Shown here: positions 23,184-30,791 of the stretch, in pieces
Layout of the letters: each line of letters starts with the position of its first letter
Numbering within the stretch: position 1 is the stretch's first letter
Notes under the pieces: model-generated
What the model was told of the DNA's origin: nothing
What the model saw: the letters and a program-made list of their open reading frames with translations, nothing else
The model's database searches: none
Position numbers and translations under genes: made by a program
Origin: an uncultured Chthoniobacterales bacterium
GTDB lineage: Bacteria > Verrucomicrobiota > Verrucomicrobiia > Chthoniobacterales > UBA10450
Assembly: GCA_902805675.1 (NCBI GenBank)
Contig: CADCTA010000065.1
Coordinates: forward strand, 1 to 34,606
Reading direction: 5' to 3'
Length of the DNA: 34,606 nucleotides

Positions 23184-23681
23184 CTATGCAGATGCCGCGA
23201 CTTCTTCGAACTCGCCGCGTTCATGATTTTTGCGGCACCGCTGCGCGGGAAAACATTTGCCGTTCATGGCGATGTAGACGCCCGGCGGCAGGACCTGCAC
23301 AAAGGAGAGCGCGCTGCCAAGATTGAAGAGCCCGTCCGAGCTGCCGAAGGCGTAAGGAATCATCGCCCCGGTGAGCACCACCGTCTTGTCGTTCACGACG
23401 GCCGCGACGGCTGCCGCGGTCTCCGTCATGGTGTCTGTGCCGTGCGTGATGACGATGCGCGCTTCCGGCGCTTGCACGCAGTTTTGCACGATGACGGCGC
23501 GGTCTGTGTCGGTCATCTCGAGACTGTCGATCATCATGACAGTGCGGATGTTTACCTCCACGCGCGAACGGCCAAGCCTCAGCATCTCGGCGAGGTGGGT
23601 GTCCTTGAAGGCGAGTTGCCCGGTGCGCTCGTTGTACTCTTTATCGAAGGTGCCGCCGGTGACGATGATGCGGATGGACAT
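23184..23681 (-). CDS. Single-domain L-asparaginase-like protein
   Basis: A 165-residue protein covering only the N-terminal catalytic domain of type I/II asparaginases. The two threonine motifs are intact: VTGGTFDK (Thr11 nucleophile) and THGTDTM (Thr82-Asp83), with the catalytic-lysine segment TVVLTGAMIPYAF. The C-terminal domain of normal asparaginases (~330 residues) is absent; instead the chain ends PAQRCRKNHERGEFEEVAASA. Short natural asparaginases such as that of Rhodospirillum rubrum (172 residues) exist, so this may be a complete enzyme that converts asparagine to aspartate and ammonia. ATG 23681 (MSIRIIVTGG) starts directly at the first strand. It has no export signal, so it is cytoplasmic. 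Confidence 0.85.
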   Translation of the reverse strand: MSIRIIVTGGTFDKEYNERTGQLAFKDTHLAEMLRLGRSRVEVNIRTVMMIDSLEMTDTDRAVIVQNCVQAPEARIVITHGTDTMTETAAAVAAVVNDKTVVLTGAMIPYAFGSSDGLFNLGSALSFVQVLPPGVYIAMNGKCFPAQRCRKNHERGEFEEVAASA

Positions 23682-23794
23682 GCGCGCTGAAGGTAAGGCG
23701 AGAAGGCGCACGGCGACTAGTGCGCAATGCTGAAGCGGGTGCTTCACACCGCGCGTGGGCCGTTGCTGCGAGGCGGCGACAGGCTGAAACTCCG

Positions 23795-24229
23795 TCAACT
23801 CCGCTGGGCGCGGTCGTAGGGCACGATGTTGTCCCATTCCTCCGCGGACGAGCGGGCGACGAACGCGACCACTGGCTCCGTGTCGCTCATGTTGAAGACT
23901 TCATGCGGCACATCGGGCTTGATGTAGATGAAGTCGCCCGCCTCGTTCTCGATGACCTGCTTGAGCCCAGGGCCGAACTCGTGGCGCACGCGTCCTTCGA
24001 GAATGTAGAGGATCAGCTCGAATCCGACGTGGATATGCGCGTAGGCGACGCCACCCGGCGGGATGGTGGCGATATTGGCGGAGAGCTTGGTGGTGCCGAC
24101 GTTCTTGGCCGACATCCCTTGCTTGTAGTGAATGCCGTTCCAATCGCGGCGCGCGCCTCCGCCGCGGATTGTCAGGATGCCGCCGTGATCTTCGACCGCG
24201 TTTGGTTGTATATTGTCTCCGTCGCTCAT
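23795..24229 (-). CDS. Cupin domain protein
   Basis: A 144-residue cupin with complete metal motifs: AYAHIHVGFELILYILEGRV (H-x-H and Glu) and IYIKPDVPHEVFN (final His). A C-terminal tail (SSAEEWDNIVPYD) follows the barrel. Nearby sequence does not indicate a pathway; such cupins often bind sugars or sulfur compounds or detect oxidants. The start is ATG 24229; a GreA/GreB-like gene begins 38 bases away on the opposite strand, so the two share a short divergent promoter region. Stop at 23795, 113 bases from the asparaginase start on the same strand. Confidence 0.83.
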   Translation of the reverse strand: MSDGDNIQPNAVEDHGGILTIRGGGARRDWNGIHYKQGMSAKNVGTTKLSANIATIPPGGVAYAHIHVGFELILYILEGRVRHEFGPGLKQVIENEAGDFIYIKPDVPHEVFNMSDTEPVVAFVARSSAEEWDNIVPYDRAQRS

Positions 24230-24267
24230 GTCCGATCATCGAGCAGGAGCGCCGAAGAAGCACGCGC

Positions 24268-24723
24268 ATGAGCAGAGCCTTCGTTAAAGAGGATGTCGAT
24301 CCGCCGGAGCGTTCCGGGCGAGCGCGATCGGCCTCGGGCCTGCCGCCCGGCGCGGTGAACTACATCACTGCCGGCGGGGCGGCGCGGCTGCGACGTGAGC
24401 TCGTGGATCTGCGGCGCAGCAGCACGGACGACGAAGAGCGCATCGCCGAGCTGGAGCGCGTGCTCGCGTCGGTGACGGTGGTGGAAGCGCCGGTGGCTGC
24501 GGGCGGCGTTGCGTTCGGAGCGAAAGTCACCGTGCGCGACGCAGCGGGGCAGCTGCGAAGCTACCGGATCGTCGGCGTCGATGAACTCCGCTTTTTTCCC
24601 GACGGCGTCGCGTGGGTTTCGGCGGTCGGGAAAGCGTTATTGGCAGCAGATGTGGGGGAGCGAGTGACCCTGCCCGACGAGGAGCGGGTGGAAATCCTCG
24701 CAGCCGAATATCCCAGCGAGTAG
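24268..24723 (+). CDS. GreA/GreB-like transcription factor with shortened coiled coil
   Basis: A 151-residue protein. The start MSRAFVKEDVDPPE is the GreB-type leader and the C-terminal FKBP-like domain is normal (VAFGAKVTVRDAAGQL, SYRIVGVDE, GVAWVSAVGKALLAADVGER). The N-terminal coiled coil is short: RLRRELVDLRRSSTDDEERI then AELERVLASV. It omits roughly the outer half of the usual ~70-residue hairpin, including the GDLSENAEY-type tip with the two acidic residues that in GreA/GreB reach the polymerase active site. It may therefore bind polymerase without stimulating transcript cleavage, like Gfh1- or Rnk-type relatives. ATG 24268 lies 38 bases from a divergent cupin gene. Confidence 0.8.
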   Translation: MSRAFVKEDVDPPERSGRARSASGLPPGAVNYITAGGAARLRRELVDLRRSSTDDEERIAELERVLASVTVVEAPVAAGGVAFGAKVTVRDAAGQLRSYRIVGVDELRFFPDGVAWVSAVGKALLAADVGERVTLPDEERVEILAAEYPSE

Positions 24724-24856
24724 CCCGGAGTCAGGCGACTGCTGCCTCAGTGAGTGCCTGCTCGCAGCGCCGGCGCGAGGGCTGGCACAAACTCGTGCCG
24801 ACCGAATCGCGCCAGCGCTCGCCAGCAGTCACGACTAACGAAGCCGGGGCTTCCCG

Positions 24857-25354
24857 CTACTTCGCCGCCTTCAGGCTGTTCACGATCTTGCCGACCGTCG
24901 CCTGATGTTTCGCTTCTTCAGCCGTCGTCACCCAATAGGTGAGGATCACGAGATTGTTCTTCACCGGCACGAAGCTGATGCTGACGCCGCAGGGGCCGTC
25001 CTCGTCCTTGCCTTGGAAGAGCAGTTCGGTGGCTTCCATCCCGTTGATCTTGAATTTGTTTTCCTTCTTTGAATCGTTGTCGAGCTCGACGTTGTGCTCC
25101 TTCAGCATCTCGAAGACTTCGTCGATCTGGGAGTTCATGTTGGTCTCGTCTTTCACGACCACTGCAGCGAGGTAAACGTGGTCGTCGGCGCTATCGGCGC
25201 CAACGCCGCCTTCCATTTCCTCTACGTCCCAGTCATCAGGGAAAGTGATGGAGGCGACTGCTTGGTCGGCGCTTGGGATCTTGATGGTCTTGGCCTCCGC
25301 AGAGAGAAGAGCGACGGCGGCTACGGCAATGATGGTGAGGATGCTTTTAGTCAT
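24857..25354 (-). CDS. Small secreted protein of unknown function
   Basis: A 165-residue exported protein: signal peptide MTKSILTIIAVAAVALLSAEA, then a domain I do not recognise. It contains KIPSADQAVASITFPDDWDV, then an acidic loop, then EMLKEHNVELDN and KFKINGMEATELLFQG, finishing with LVILTYWVTTAEEAKHQATV and a C-terminal helix. The 'SITFPDDW' and 'NNLVILTYW' parts resemble small lipoprotein-like domains (PsbP/DUF1795 type) that sense or bind in the periplasm; that is only a resemblance. ATG 25354 (MTKS) begins the signal peptide; the longer open frame upstream is rejected. It is a single gene. Confidence 0.75.
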   Translation of the reverse strand: MTKSILTIIAVAAVALLSAEAKTIKIPSADQAVASITFPDDWDVEEMEGGVGADSADDHVYLAAVVVKDETNMNSQIDEVFEMLKEHNVELDNDSKKENKFKINGMEATELLFQGKDEDGPCGVSISFVPVKNNLVILTYWVTTAEEAKHQATVGKIVNSLKAAK

Positions 25355-25500
25355 ACAGGTGCAGGCAGTTGTAGCGTCGCGGCGCGATTGAACAACTAGA
25401 ATCGACGTGCAGGCTTTCGCCCGCTGCGCTCGCCGCGCATTATGCCGGCGCGTTGCGGCGATAAAACGGCAGCAAGAGAGAATGTGTCGGGCCTGCCGAG

Positions 25501-25516
25501 CGGGTGATTGCACCCG
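25501..25516 (-). terminator. Possible hairpin terminator after the 25530 gene
   Basis: A 6-bp perfect stem CGGGTG/CACCCG with a 4-base loop lies just after the stop codon of the minus-strand gene ending at 25530. There is no T-run, so it may be only an mRNA end-stabilising hairpin. Confidence 0.25.
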
Positions 25517-25529
25517 GCGTGCCGAGCAC

Positions 25530-25982
25530 TTACTGCAGGATCGACTTCGGGAAGCGGTACTTGTCGCCCCACGCGACACTGGCGACGTCAGTGCCGCCAA
25601 ACGCCCACTCGAGCACTTTCCAGCCGTCATCTTCGAGCCGCAGGAGAGCCTCGCCTTGCGGATCAAACGCGCCGAGCTCGAGTTGCTTGCGGTACTTCGT
25701 CTTCGAGAAATCGATTTCGTCGCCGTTCGGCCGAGTCGGGGAGACGCGAGCGTAGGCCCAATCGCCGGCCACGCGCAGCGTGTCCACTTTGAAGATCACG
25801 CTCTGCTTGAGCTCCTTCTCCGCCGGCCCGCGGAGAGCGTCCATGATCGCGGCGCGCTCTTCCGTCCCGGGAGCGGGAGTGCGAGCGCTTTGGGCGAAGG
25901 CTTCGGCGGAGAAAAGAAGACAAAGAAGAATGACGGCGAGCTTCGGATAAATCACGTGCGCAGAGGAGCAGGTCTGATGCAT
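25530..25982 (-). CDS. Secreted protein of unknown function
   Basis: A 150-residue exported protein. The leader AVILLCLLFSAEAFAQ is a signal peptide; the mature part starts ARTPAPGTEERAAIMDALRG and continues with a strand-rich domain (VIFKVDTLRVAGDWAYARVS) and RLEDDGWKVLEWAFGGTDV. This pattern, in particular an 'ERAAIMDALRGPAEKELKQS' helix followed by 'FKVDxLRVAGDWAYA', is seen in exported proteins of unassigned function. Start codons at 25994, 25982 (MHQTCSS) and GTG at the HVIYPK position are all possible; ATG 25982 was chosen. It is divergent from the GAF protein gene at 26107. Confidence 0.75.
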   Translation of the reverse strand: MHQTCSSAHVIYPKLAVILLCLLFSAEAFAQSARTPAPGTEERAAIMDALRGPAEKELKQSVIFKVDTLRVAGDWAYARVSPTRPNGDEIDFSKTKYRKQLELGAFDPQGEALLRLEDDGWKVLEWAFGGTDVASVAWGDKYRFPKSILQ

Positions 25983-26106
25983 TCGGGCAAGCATTGTGTA
26001 TGGAGGCAGCCGACGCAGGTGAGCGCGCGTCGGATTTCGTTGCTGTTGGAACGGCAGCACCGTGGCGCTTGACCCGCACAACCCAGTGGAATAGAGCCAG
26101 CGCACG

Positions 26107-26757
26107 ATGATCGCTCCCGCTGCCTATCCCATTCCTCGCAACGAGGCCGATCGACTACGCGCGCTCCGATCCTACAAGATTCTCGACACCAAGCCGGAGG
26201 AGCGTTTTGACGAGCTCACCCAGCTCGCCGCGATCATCTGCGGGGTGCCGATCTCCCTCATCACGTTGATCGATGCGGATCGGCAGTGGTTTAAATCCAA
26301 GGTCGGCCTGGATCTTCAGGAAACGCCGCGTGCGCAGGCTTTTTGCACCCACGCAATCATGCAGCCGGAGATGTTCGAGGTGCGGGATGCGACGGAGGAC
26401 GACCGATTTTCGAAGAACCCGCTGGTGACGGGCAATCCGCACATCCGCTTCTACGCGGGCGCGCCACTTGCCACGCCGGACGGTCATCTGCTCGGCACGA
26501 TGTGCGTGATCGACCGACAGCCGCGGACGCTGACGCCGGAACAGAAGACTGCGCTGGAGATCCTCGGGCGCCAGGTGGTCGCGAACATGGAATTGCGGAG
26601 CAACTTGCGCGAGTTGAAGGACGCGCTCGCCGCTCGCGACGCCGCGGCAGGCCCGAGCGGAGATGCAGCCGCAGGGTTGGACAGCATTATCGATACTTTG
26701 GAGACAGCTCTCGCCGAGCTGAGGGACGTTCGGCAGGGGAAAGTGTCTGCTCGTTAG
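26107..26757 (+). CDS. Stand-alone GAF-domain protein
   Basis: A 216-residue protein. It begins YPIPRNEADRLRALRSYKIL, a motif that in many sensor kinases and diguanylate cyclases precedes a GAF domain, and continues through the GAF core: ELTQLAAIICGVPISLITLI, DADRQWFKSKVGL, AQAFCTHAIMQPE, then FYAGAPLATPDGHLLGTMCV followed by IDRQPR. A C-terminal segment ends in a short coiled coil (LDSIIDTLETALAELRDV). The usual kinase or GGDEF output domain is absent, so this may be a soluble ligand-binding or partner protein acting with a separate kinase. No such kinase is in the window. ATG 26107 is the first start. Confidence 0.83.
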   Translation: MIAPAAYPIPRNEADRLRALRSYKILDTKPEERFDELTQLAAIICGVPISLITLIDADRQWFKSKVGLDLQETPRAQAFCTHAIMQPEMFEVRDATEDDRFSKNPLVTGNPHIRFYAGAPLATPDGHLLGTMCVIDRQPRTLTPEQKTALEILGRQVVANMELRSNLRELKDALAARDAAAGPSGDAAAGLDSIIDTLETALAELRDVRQGKVSAR

Positions 26758-26843
26758 GGGCGTCGACCGTCGGGTCGCGGCACTGCAGCGCGTGCGCGAT
26801 TCTCATCGCTGCGCCGCTAAACGCTGCATATACGGAACGTCGG

Positions 26844-27845
26844 ATGAATGTTCCGATGCGCCTCAGCCTTCTTCACACTGCGGTGGCGATTGTCGCTTGC
26901 TCGTTGGCGGCGCCCCTCACAACAGGTGCGGCCGAACCATCGTCAATGGCTGGTGCCGCCTCGTTCGTCGTCTTGCCGGAAACTACGTCACCTGATGGTC
27001 GCTATGCCGTGGCCTGGGGGCTGCCGAAGCATCCGGAGATCTGGAAAACCGTGCAGCAGGGTTTTGCTGAGCCCTCGCAAGCCAGCGAGGCGTTCTACGC
27101 GAAAGTGGCGCAAGCGGTTGAGGCTTCAGTAAACTACCTCGTAGATCTGCGCGCGAAAGAGATCGTGCAAAAGCTCAGCTCGAACTACTGGCACCTGGAG
27201 GACCGTTATCAGGTCGACGACGCTTCACAGCGCGACACCTTTGAAGCGGCATGGTCGCCGACCAGCGACCTCGTCATCACTAGCCATACGCACCGCTGGG
27301 TCACACTCTCCGTGGCCGCCGCGCGTATTGACCCGACTGGCACCGTGAGCGTGGTGAATCTCGAGCCTGTGCTGAAGCCCGCTGCTCTGAAGTGGTGCGA
27401 CAGGTCGATGAAGAAAGCCCGCCTCTCGGCCGATTCTGTGTTCATCGTCTTCTCAGGTGTGCAGCACCGCGAAGGCGGGAAATTCTCTGTGACGGCCAGC
27501 GGTTCGCAAGGAGGGGAAGGGGAGTGGAATGCCGACTCCGCGCTGATCGATTTCACGCTCGAGCCATCGGAGAAAGGATTGGTCGCGAAGGTGTCCGACG
27601 TGCGAGGCACCGATGACGGCACACGAGAAACAGCCGGCAACTCCGAGGACGCGCTGGCGAAAGCAGACGCAGATTTGAACCGCGCGTATTCCGCCTTGCG
27701 GAAGACCCTTGGCGCAACGGAAGCGGAGACGCTCAAGGAGGAGCAACGCGCGTGGCTGAAGAAGCGCGACAAGATCAAAGACCCGGGGGCCAAAGCGGAG
27801 TTCGTCGCTGAACGAGTGAAGGAACTAGAGGCGCAGAAGCGGTGA
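26844..27845 (+). CDS. Secreted LprI-domain protein
   Basis: A 333-residue exported protein: signal peptide (MRLSLLHTAVAIVACSLAAP), a ~230-residue unrecognised middle region rich in strands (SPDGRYAVAWGLPKHPEIWK, ESVTQ-free TFEAAWSPTSDLVITSH), and a C-terminal LprI domain. The latter shows the family's pattern: ALAKADADLNRAYSALRKTL, then LKEEQRAWLKKRDKIKD. LprI-type domains in Mycobacterium inhibit host lysozyme and in other bacteria are of unknown function; the usual disulfide cysteines are not present here. The longer frame (26343) overlaps the GAF gene and is rejected; ATG 26844 was taken. Single gene. Confidence 0.75.
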   Translation: MNVPMRLSLLHTAVAIVACSLAAPLTTGAAEPSSMAGAASFVVLPETTSPDGRYAVAWGLPKHPEIWKTVQQGFAEPSQASEAFYAKVAQAVEASVNYLVDLRAKEIVQKLSSNYWHLEDRYQVDDASQRDTFEAAWSPTSDLVITSHTHRWVTLSVAAARIDPTGTVSVVNLEPVLKPAALKWCDRSMKKARLSADSVFIVFSGVQHREGGKFSVTASGSQGGEGEWNADSALIDFTLEPSEKGLVAKVSDVRGTDDGTRETAGNSEDALAKADADLNRAYSALRKTLGATEAETLKEEQRAWLKKRDKIKDPGAKAEFVAERVKELEAQKR

Positions 27846-27971
27846 CACGTGGCGGTGCGCCCGTATGCGAGAACATGGCTGACTTACCGGCAATCGCCGC
27901 CACACGCGTCGAATGGGGGATGCGAGGGAAAAGCGCGACTTGAGCGGCACGTTTTTGGCAGACTGCCGCAC

Positions 27972-28504
27972 ATGAGGACACGCTGTGTGTTTTCGCAGCG
28001 ATCGCGCTGTGTCTCGCCGCTCTCCGCGCGTCAGCCGACCCAGGCTCGCTTGTTCCTGAACTGGAGCCGCTGCGACCGTGGCTCGGTAAAACGTGGAAAT
28101 CGGAACACGCCGCTCAGGCCGACAAGCCCAAGGTCGACGTCGCGCGCTGGGAACGCGCGCTCAATGGCACCGCGGTGCGGATCCTCCATTCGATCAACGA
28201 CGGCGAGTACGGCGGCGAGACGATCGTAACGTGGGACGCAGAGAAGAAATCGGTCGTTTACCACTATTTTACGACTGCCGGGTTCGCGACGACGGGGACG
28301 ATGGCGTTCGAGAACGGCAAGGTTCTGACGAACGAGAAGGTGTCGGGAAACGCCGGCGGCGTCACGGAGGTGCGCGGCACGAGTGAGTTTGCGCCGGATG
28401 GGAGCTTCCGAATGAAGACGGAGTATCTGAAGGGCGGCAAATGGCAGCCGGCTCGTGACGCGACGTATCGGGAAGACGCCGCCGCCAGCGTCACCTTCAA
28501 ATAG
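27972..28504 (+). pseudogene. Secreted protein gene with a one-base frameshift in the signal peptide
   Basis: The coherent protein reads LVPELEPLRPWLGKTWKSEH, then ARWERALNGTAVRILHSIND through to YREDAAASVTFK, in the frame that ends at 28504. Moving upstream in that frame gives a good signal peptide (LCVFAAIALCLAALRASA), but the frame has no ATG, GTG or TTG before a stop. The nearest start, ATG 27972, is out of frame: it reads MRTR and then meets the signal peptide after one missing base, so inserting one base near 27982 restores MRTRLCVFAA. Either a real frameshift or a sequencing error is present. A shorter in-frame GTG 28175 (109 aa) would drop the signal peptide. Function unknown; it resembles lipocalin-like exported proteins. 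Confidence 0.6.
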
Positions 28505-28821
28505 CGCCGCAGCACGGCTGAAGTGCAGGCGCGAGCGCGCGGCTGCGAGTCGATGCGTCGCGCGGAAGCCATCCTGCACACGGCGCCGATAGCGCGCGTG
28601 GGATCAACGCACTGCGAGCAACTGCGAACGCGGGCGCGCCGACAGCGGCGGGCGGATCCTCGGCAACCAACGCCGGTGTGCAGGCTTGTGCAGACAGGCA
28701 TCCACGGCCCTTCGCAGCTGGGGAATTGAACCCCTGGAGGCGTGTTCACGGTCTTTTTACAGGGTTGGTCTGCTTCGTGCTTTAGACACGTCCCGCAGTC
28801 ATCAATCTCTCCCTTAAATCT
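28505..28821. other. 317-base non-coding stretch before the secretin gene
   Basis: No convincing gene is found here. A T-arm-like RNA element lies on the minus strand at 28713-28738. Near 28757-28782 there are TTTACA and TTTAGA hexamers spaced 19 bases apart that could be a weak promoter for the secretin, but its ATG has no clear Shine-Dalgarno. Confidence 0.5.
28713..28738 (-). other. tRNA/tmRNA T-arm-like element
   Basis: On the minus strand the sequence reads AGGGG-TTCAATT-CCCC followed by AGCTGCGA. A 4-bp GGGG/CCCC stem with the canonical seven-base TTCAATT loop is the T-arm of tRNAs and tmRNA, and the CAGCT tail resembles the 3' acceptor of tmRNA. A complete cloverleaf with an acceptor stem could not be folded from the flanks. 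It may be a duplicated 3' end left by an element that integrated at a tRNA or ssrA gene, or chance. Confidence 0.35.
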
Positions 28822-30672
28822 ATGTTTACTCGTCTTAACCAATTCGTCTGCGGAGCGACGGCGTTGCTCATGGCTACGTCAGTCTCTCGCGCGCAGCTCA
28901 GTTCGCCTGCGCCGCTCTCCAGTCCCTCGGACTTGCTCGTTCCAGCAAGCGCCGCGAGCACGACTGCGCCACTGCCAGCGCCCGCGACCAGCAGGGCTAC
29001 AGATAATTCCTCGATGATGCTCGTGCAGGCCTCGACTGCACCCGCCACGGCGACTCCAGCAGTCGGCGGGGCGACGGGCACCACGACAACGACCACGACG
29101 AGTGCTGCGACCGCACCTGGAATGGAAGCAGACCCGATGGCGGCGGAGACCGGCGGCGTCGGCGTGCGTGAGTTTCAGGGCGACGACGTCGGCCAGGTGC
29201 TTCGGCTCCTCGCCCGCCAGGCCAAGATCAACATGGTGGTGAGCGACCAGATCCCGCCGGGCACCACGGTGACCATGCGGCTGGAAGATGTGACTGCGCT
29301 CCAGGCGATCGCGATCATCGTGAAGGCGAAGAGCCTCTTCATGGATAAGCTCGACAATGTCTACTACATCAAGACGGCTACCGAGCGCACCGCCGAGCCG
29401 ACTGAAAGCGAGAGCTACCAGTTTAGCTACGCCCGGGCCGGAACGATGGCGCCGCTGATTGCTTCGCAGCTCGCGAGCAAAGACGCACCGCAAGTCGACG
29501 AGCGCACGAACACGATGTTCTTCCGGGAGACGCGCAGCAACATCGATGCGATCCGCAAGATGCTGGCGCAGATGGACAAGCCGACCAAGCAGGTGATGAT
29601 CGAAGCGCGCCTCGTGGAGGTGAACGCCAACCCGCGGCAATCATACGGCATCAACTGGTCCGGCGTAGTCGGCAGTGCATCCTCCCCGCAGACGCTTCGT
29701 TTCGCCGGCAGCCAGCCTGCGGTGGGCGGCACGACCACCACGACGACCAACCCCGTCACTGGAGCGCAGGAAGTCGTCACGATTCCCGGCGCCCCGGCGT
29801 CGGGTAGGTTTGATCCCACCACTGGCAGGCTGATCGGAGCTGACTTCTTCTTGGACAAAGCGCTGAACGCACTGGGCGGCCAGTTCGCGATCCTCTCCGC
29901 GCCTCAATTGTCTGTCACGATGTCCGCGTTGAACGAAGACGCCGACGCTGAATTCCTCGCCAATCCGCGCATAGTCACGGCCGACAATATGCAGGCTAAA
30001 ATCGAGATCACCCGCAGCCAGCCTGTGCCGCAGCTCAACTTCAACGAGCAGACCGCCACGGCAGTCTTCGGTGGTTTCCAGGACAAAAAGTTCGGAAACA
30101 CGCTGATCGTGAAGCCTTCAGTGAACAAAGACGATTTCATCACCCTGGCGGTCAAGCCGGAGATCAGCAACAAGGTGTTCGATCAGCCGTTCACCTTTGC
30201 TGGTGCGACGGTCACCAGCCCTGTCATCGACACTCGCACGCTCGATTCCAACGTCTTGATCAAGAGCGGCGACACGCTCGCGATCGGCGGCTTGCTGCAG
30301 GACGAGGTGACCAAGACCCGCACGAAAGTGCCGGTGATGGGCGATATCCCGGTCCTCGGATACCTCTTCCAGAGCCGCAGCAACTCGCGGGTGAAGCGTA
30401 ACCTGCTCGTCTTCGTCACTCCCTCCATTATCGATCAGCGCTACGGCACCGGCCTCGAAGATCAGGTCAACGGTGTGCATAACAGCGGCGAGGAGTATGC
30501 CGATCCGAACGGCTGGCGGAACAATGCCAAAGGCGCTGTCCGTCTGGTGCCAACATCCAACCGGCAACGCGCCGCAGATTATCCGAAGCCTGGCATTCCG
30601 CCGGCACCGGCAAAGAGAGGCGCTTCCAGCAAGGTCCGCTTCATTACCGACGCGAAAGACCGGGAGTTTTAG
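28822..30672 (+). CDS. Outer-membrane secretin (type II/IV, GspD/PilQ-like)
   Basis: A 616-residue secretin. A signal peptide (ALLMATSVSRAQ) is followed by a ~90-residue Ala/Thr/Pro/Ser-rich segment with a TTTTTTT run. A secretin N0-like module follows (EFQGDDVGQVLRLLARQAKI), then DVTALQAIAIIVKAKSLFMD, an N1-like module (SYQFSYARAGTMAPLIASQL), and the C-terminal secretin domain with VMIEARLVEVNANPRQSYGI, FLANPRIVTADNMQAKI, LIKSGDTLAIGGLLQDEVTK, and VPVMGDIPVLGYLFQSRSNS. No other pilus or secretion gene is adjacent, so the partner machinery must lie elsewhere. Its stop is followed by a strong terminator. Confidence 0.9.
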   Translation: MFTRLNQFVCGATALLMATSVSRAQLSSPAPLSSPSDLLVPASAASTTAPLPAPATSRATDNSSMMLVQASTAPATATPAVGGATGTTTTTTTSAATAPGMEADPMAAETGGVGVREFQGDDVGQVLRLLARQAKINMVVSDQIPPGTTVTMRLEDVTALQAIAIIVKAKSLFMDKLDNVYYIKTATERTAEPTESESYQFSYARAGTMAPLIASQLASKDAPQVDERTNTMFFRETRSNIDAIRKMLAQMDKPTKQVMIEARLVEVNANPRQSYGINWSGVVGSASSPQTLRFAGSQPAVGGTTTTTTNPVTGAQEVVTIPGAPASGRFDPTTGRLIGADFFLDKALNALGGQFAILSAPQLSVTMSALNEDADAEFLANPRIVTADNMQAKIEITRSQPVPQLNFNEQTATAVFGGFQDKKFGNTLIVKPSVNKDDFITLAVKPEISNKVFDQPFTFAGATVTSPVIDTRTLDSNVLIKSGDTLAIGGLLQDEVTKTRTKVPVMGDIPVLGYLFQSRSNSRVKRNLLVFVTPSIIDQRYGTGLEDQVNGVHNSGEEYADPNGWRNNAKGAVRLVPTSNRQRAADYPKPGIPPAPAKRGASSKVRFITDAKDREF

Positions 30673-30695
30673 CCGATCGAAGAATTTGGGGTTGA

Positions 30696-30735
30696 GAGAG
30701 GGCGGGCGCTCGAGAGAGGCCCGCTCTCTTTGTTT
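30696..30735 (+). terminator. Intrinsic terminator after the secretin gene
   Basis: A GC-rich hairpin, stem GAGAG..CGGGC paired with GCCCGCTCTC around an 11-base loop (30696-30728), is followed by TTTGTTT. It ends the secretin transcript and separates it from the convergent sigma-factor gene. Confidence 0.65.
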
Positions 30736-30791
30736 CTACCGCGAGCGCCTCAGGCGGGTGCAGGCGCGGTTCCGGTTCACAAAACGGCTGC

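Noticed and set aside
26343..26843. A 5' extension of the LprI-domain gene
   Set aside because: It lies entirely within the GAF gene in another frame and has no coding character; the signal peptide begins after ATG 26844.
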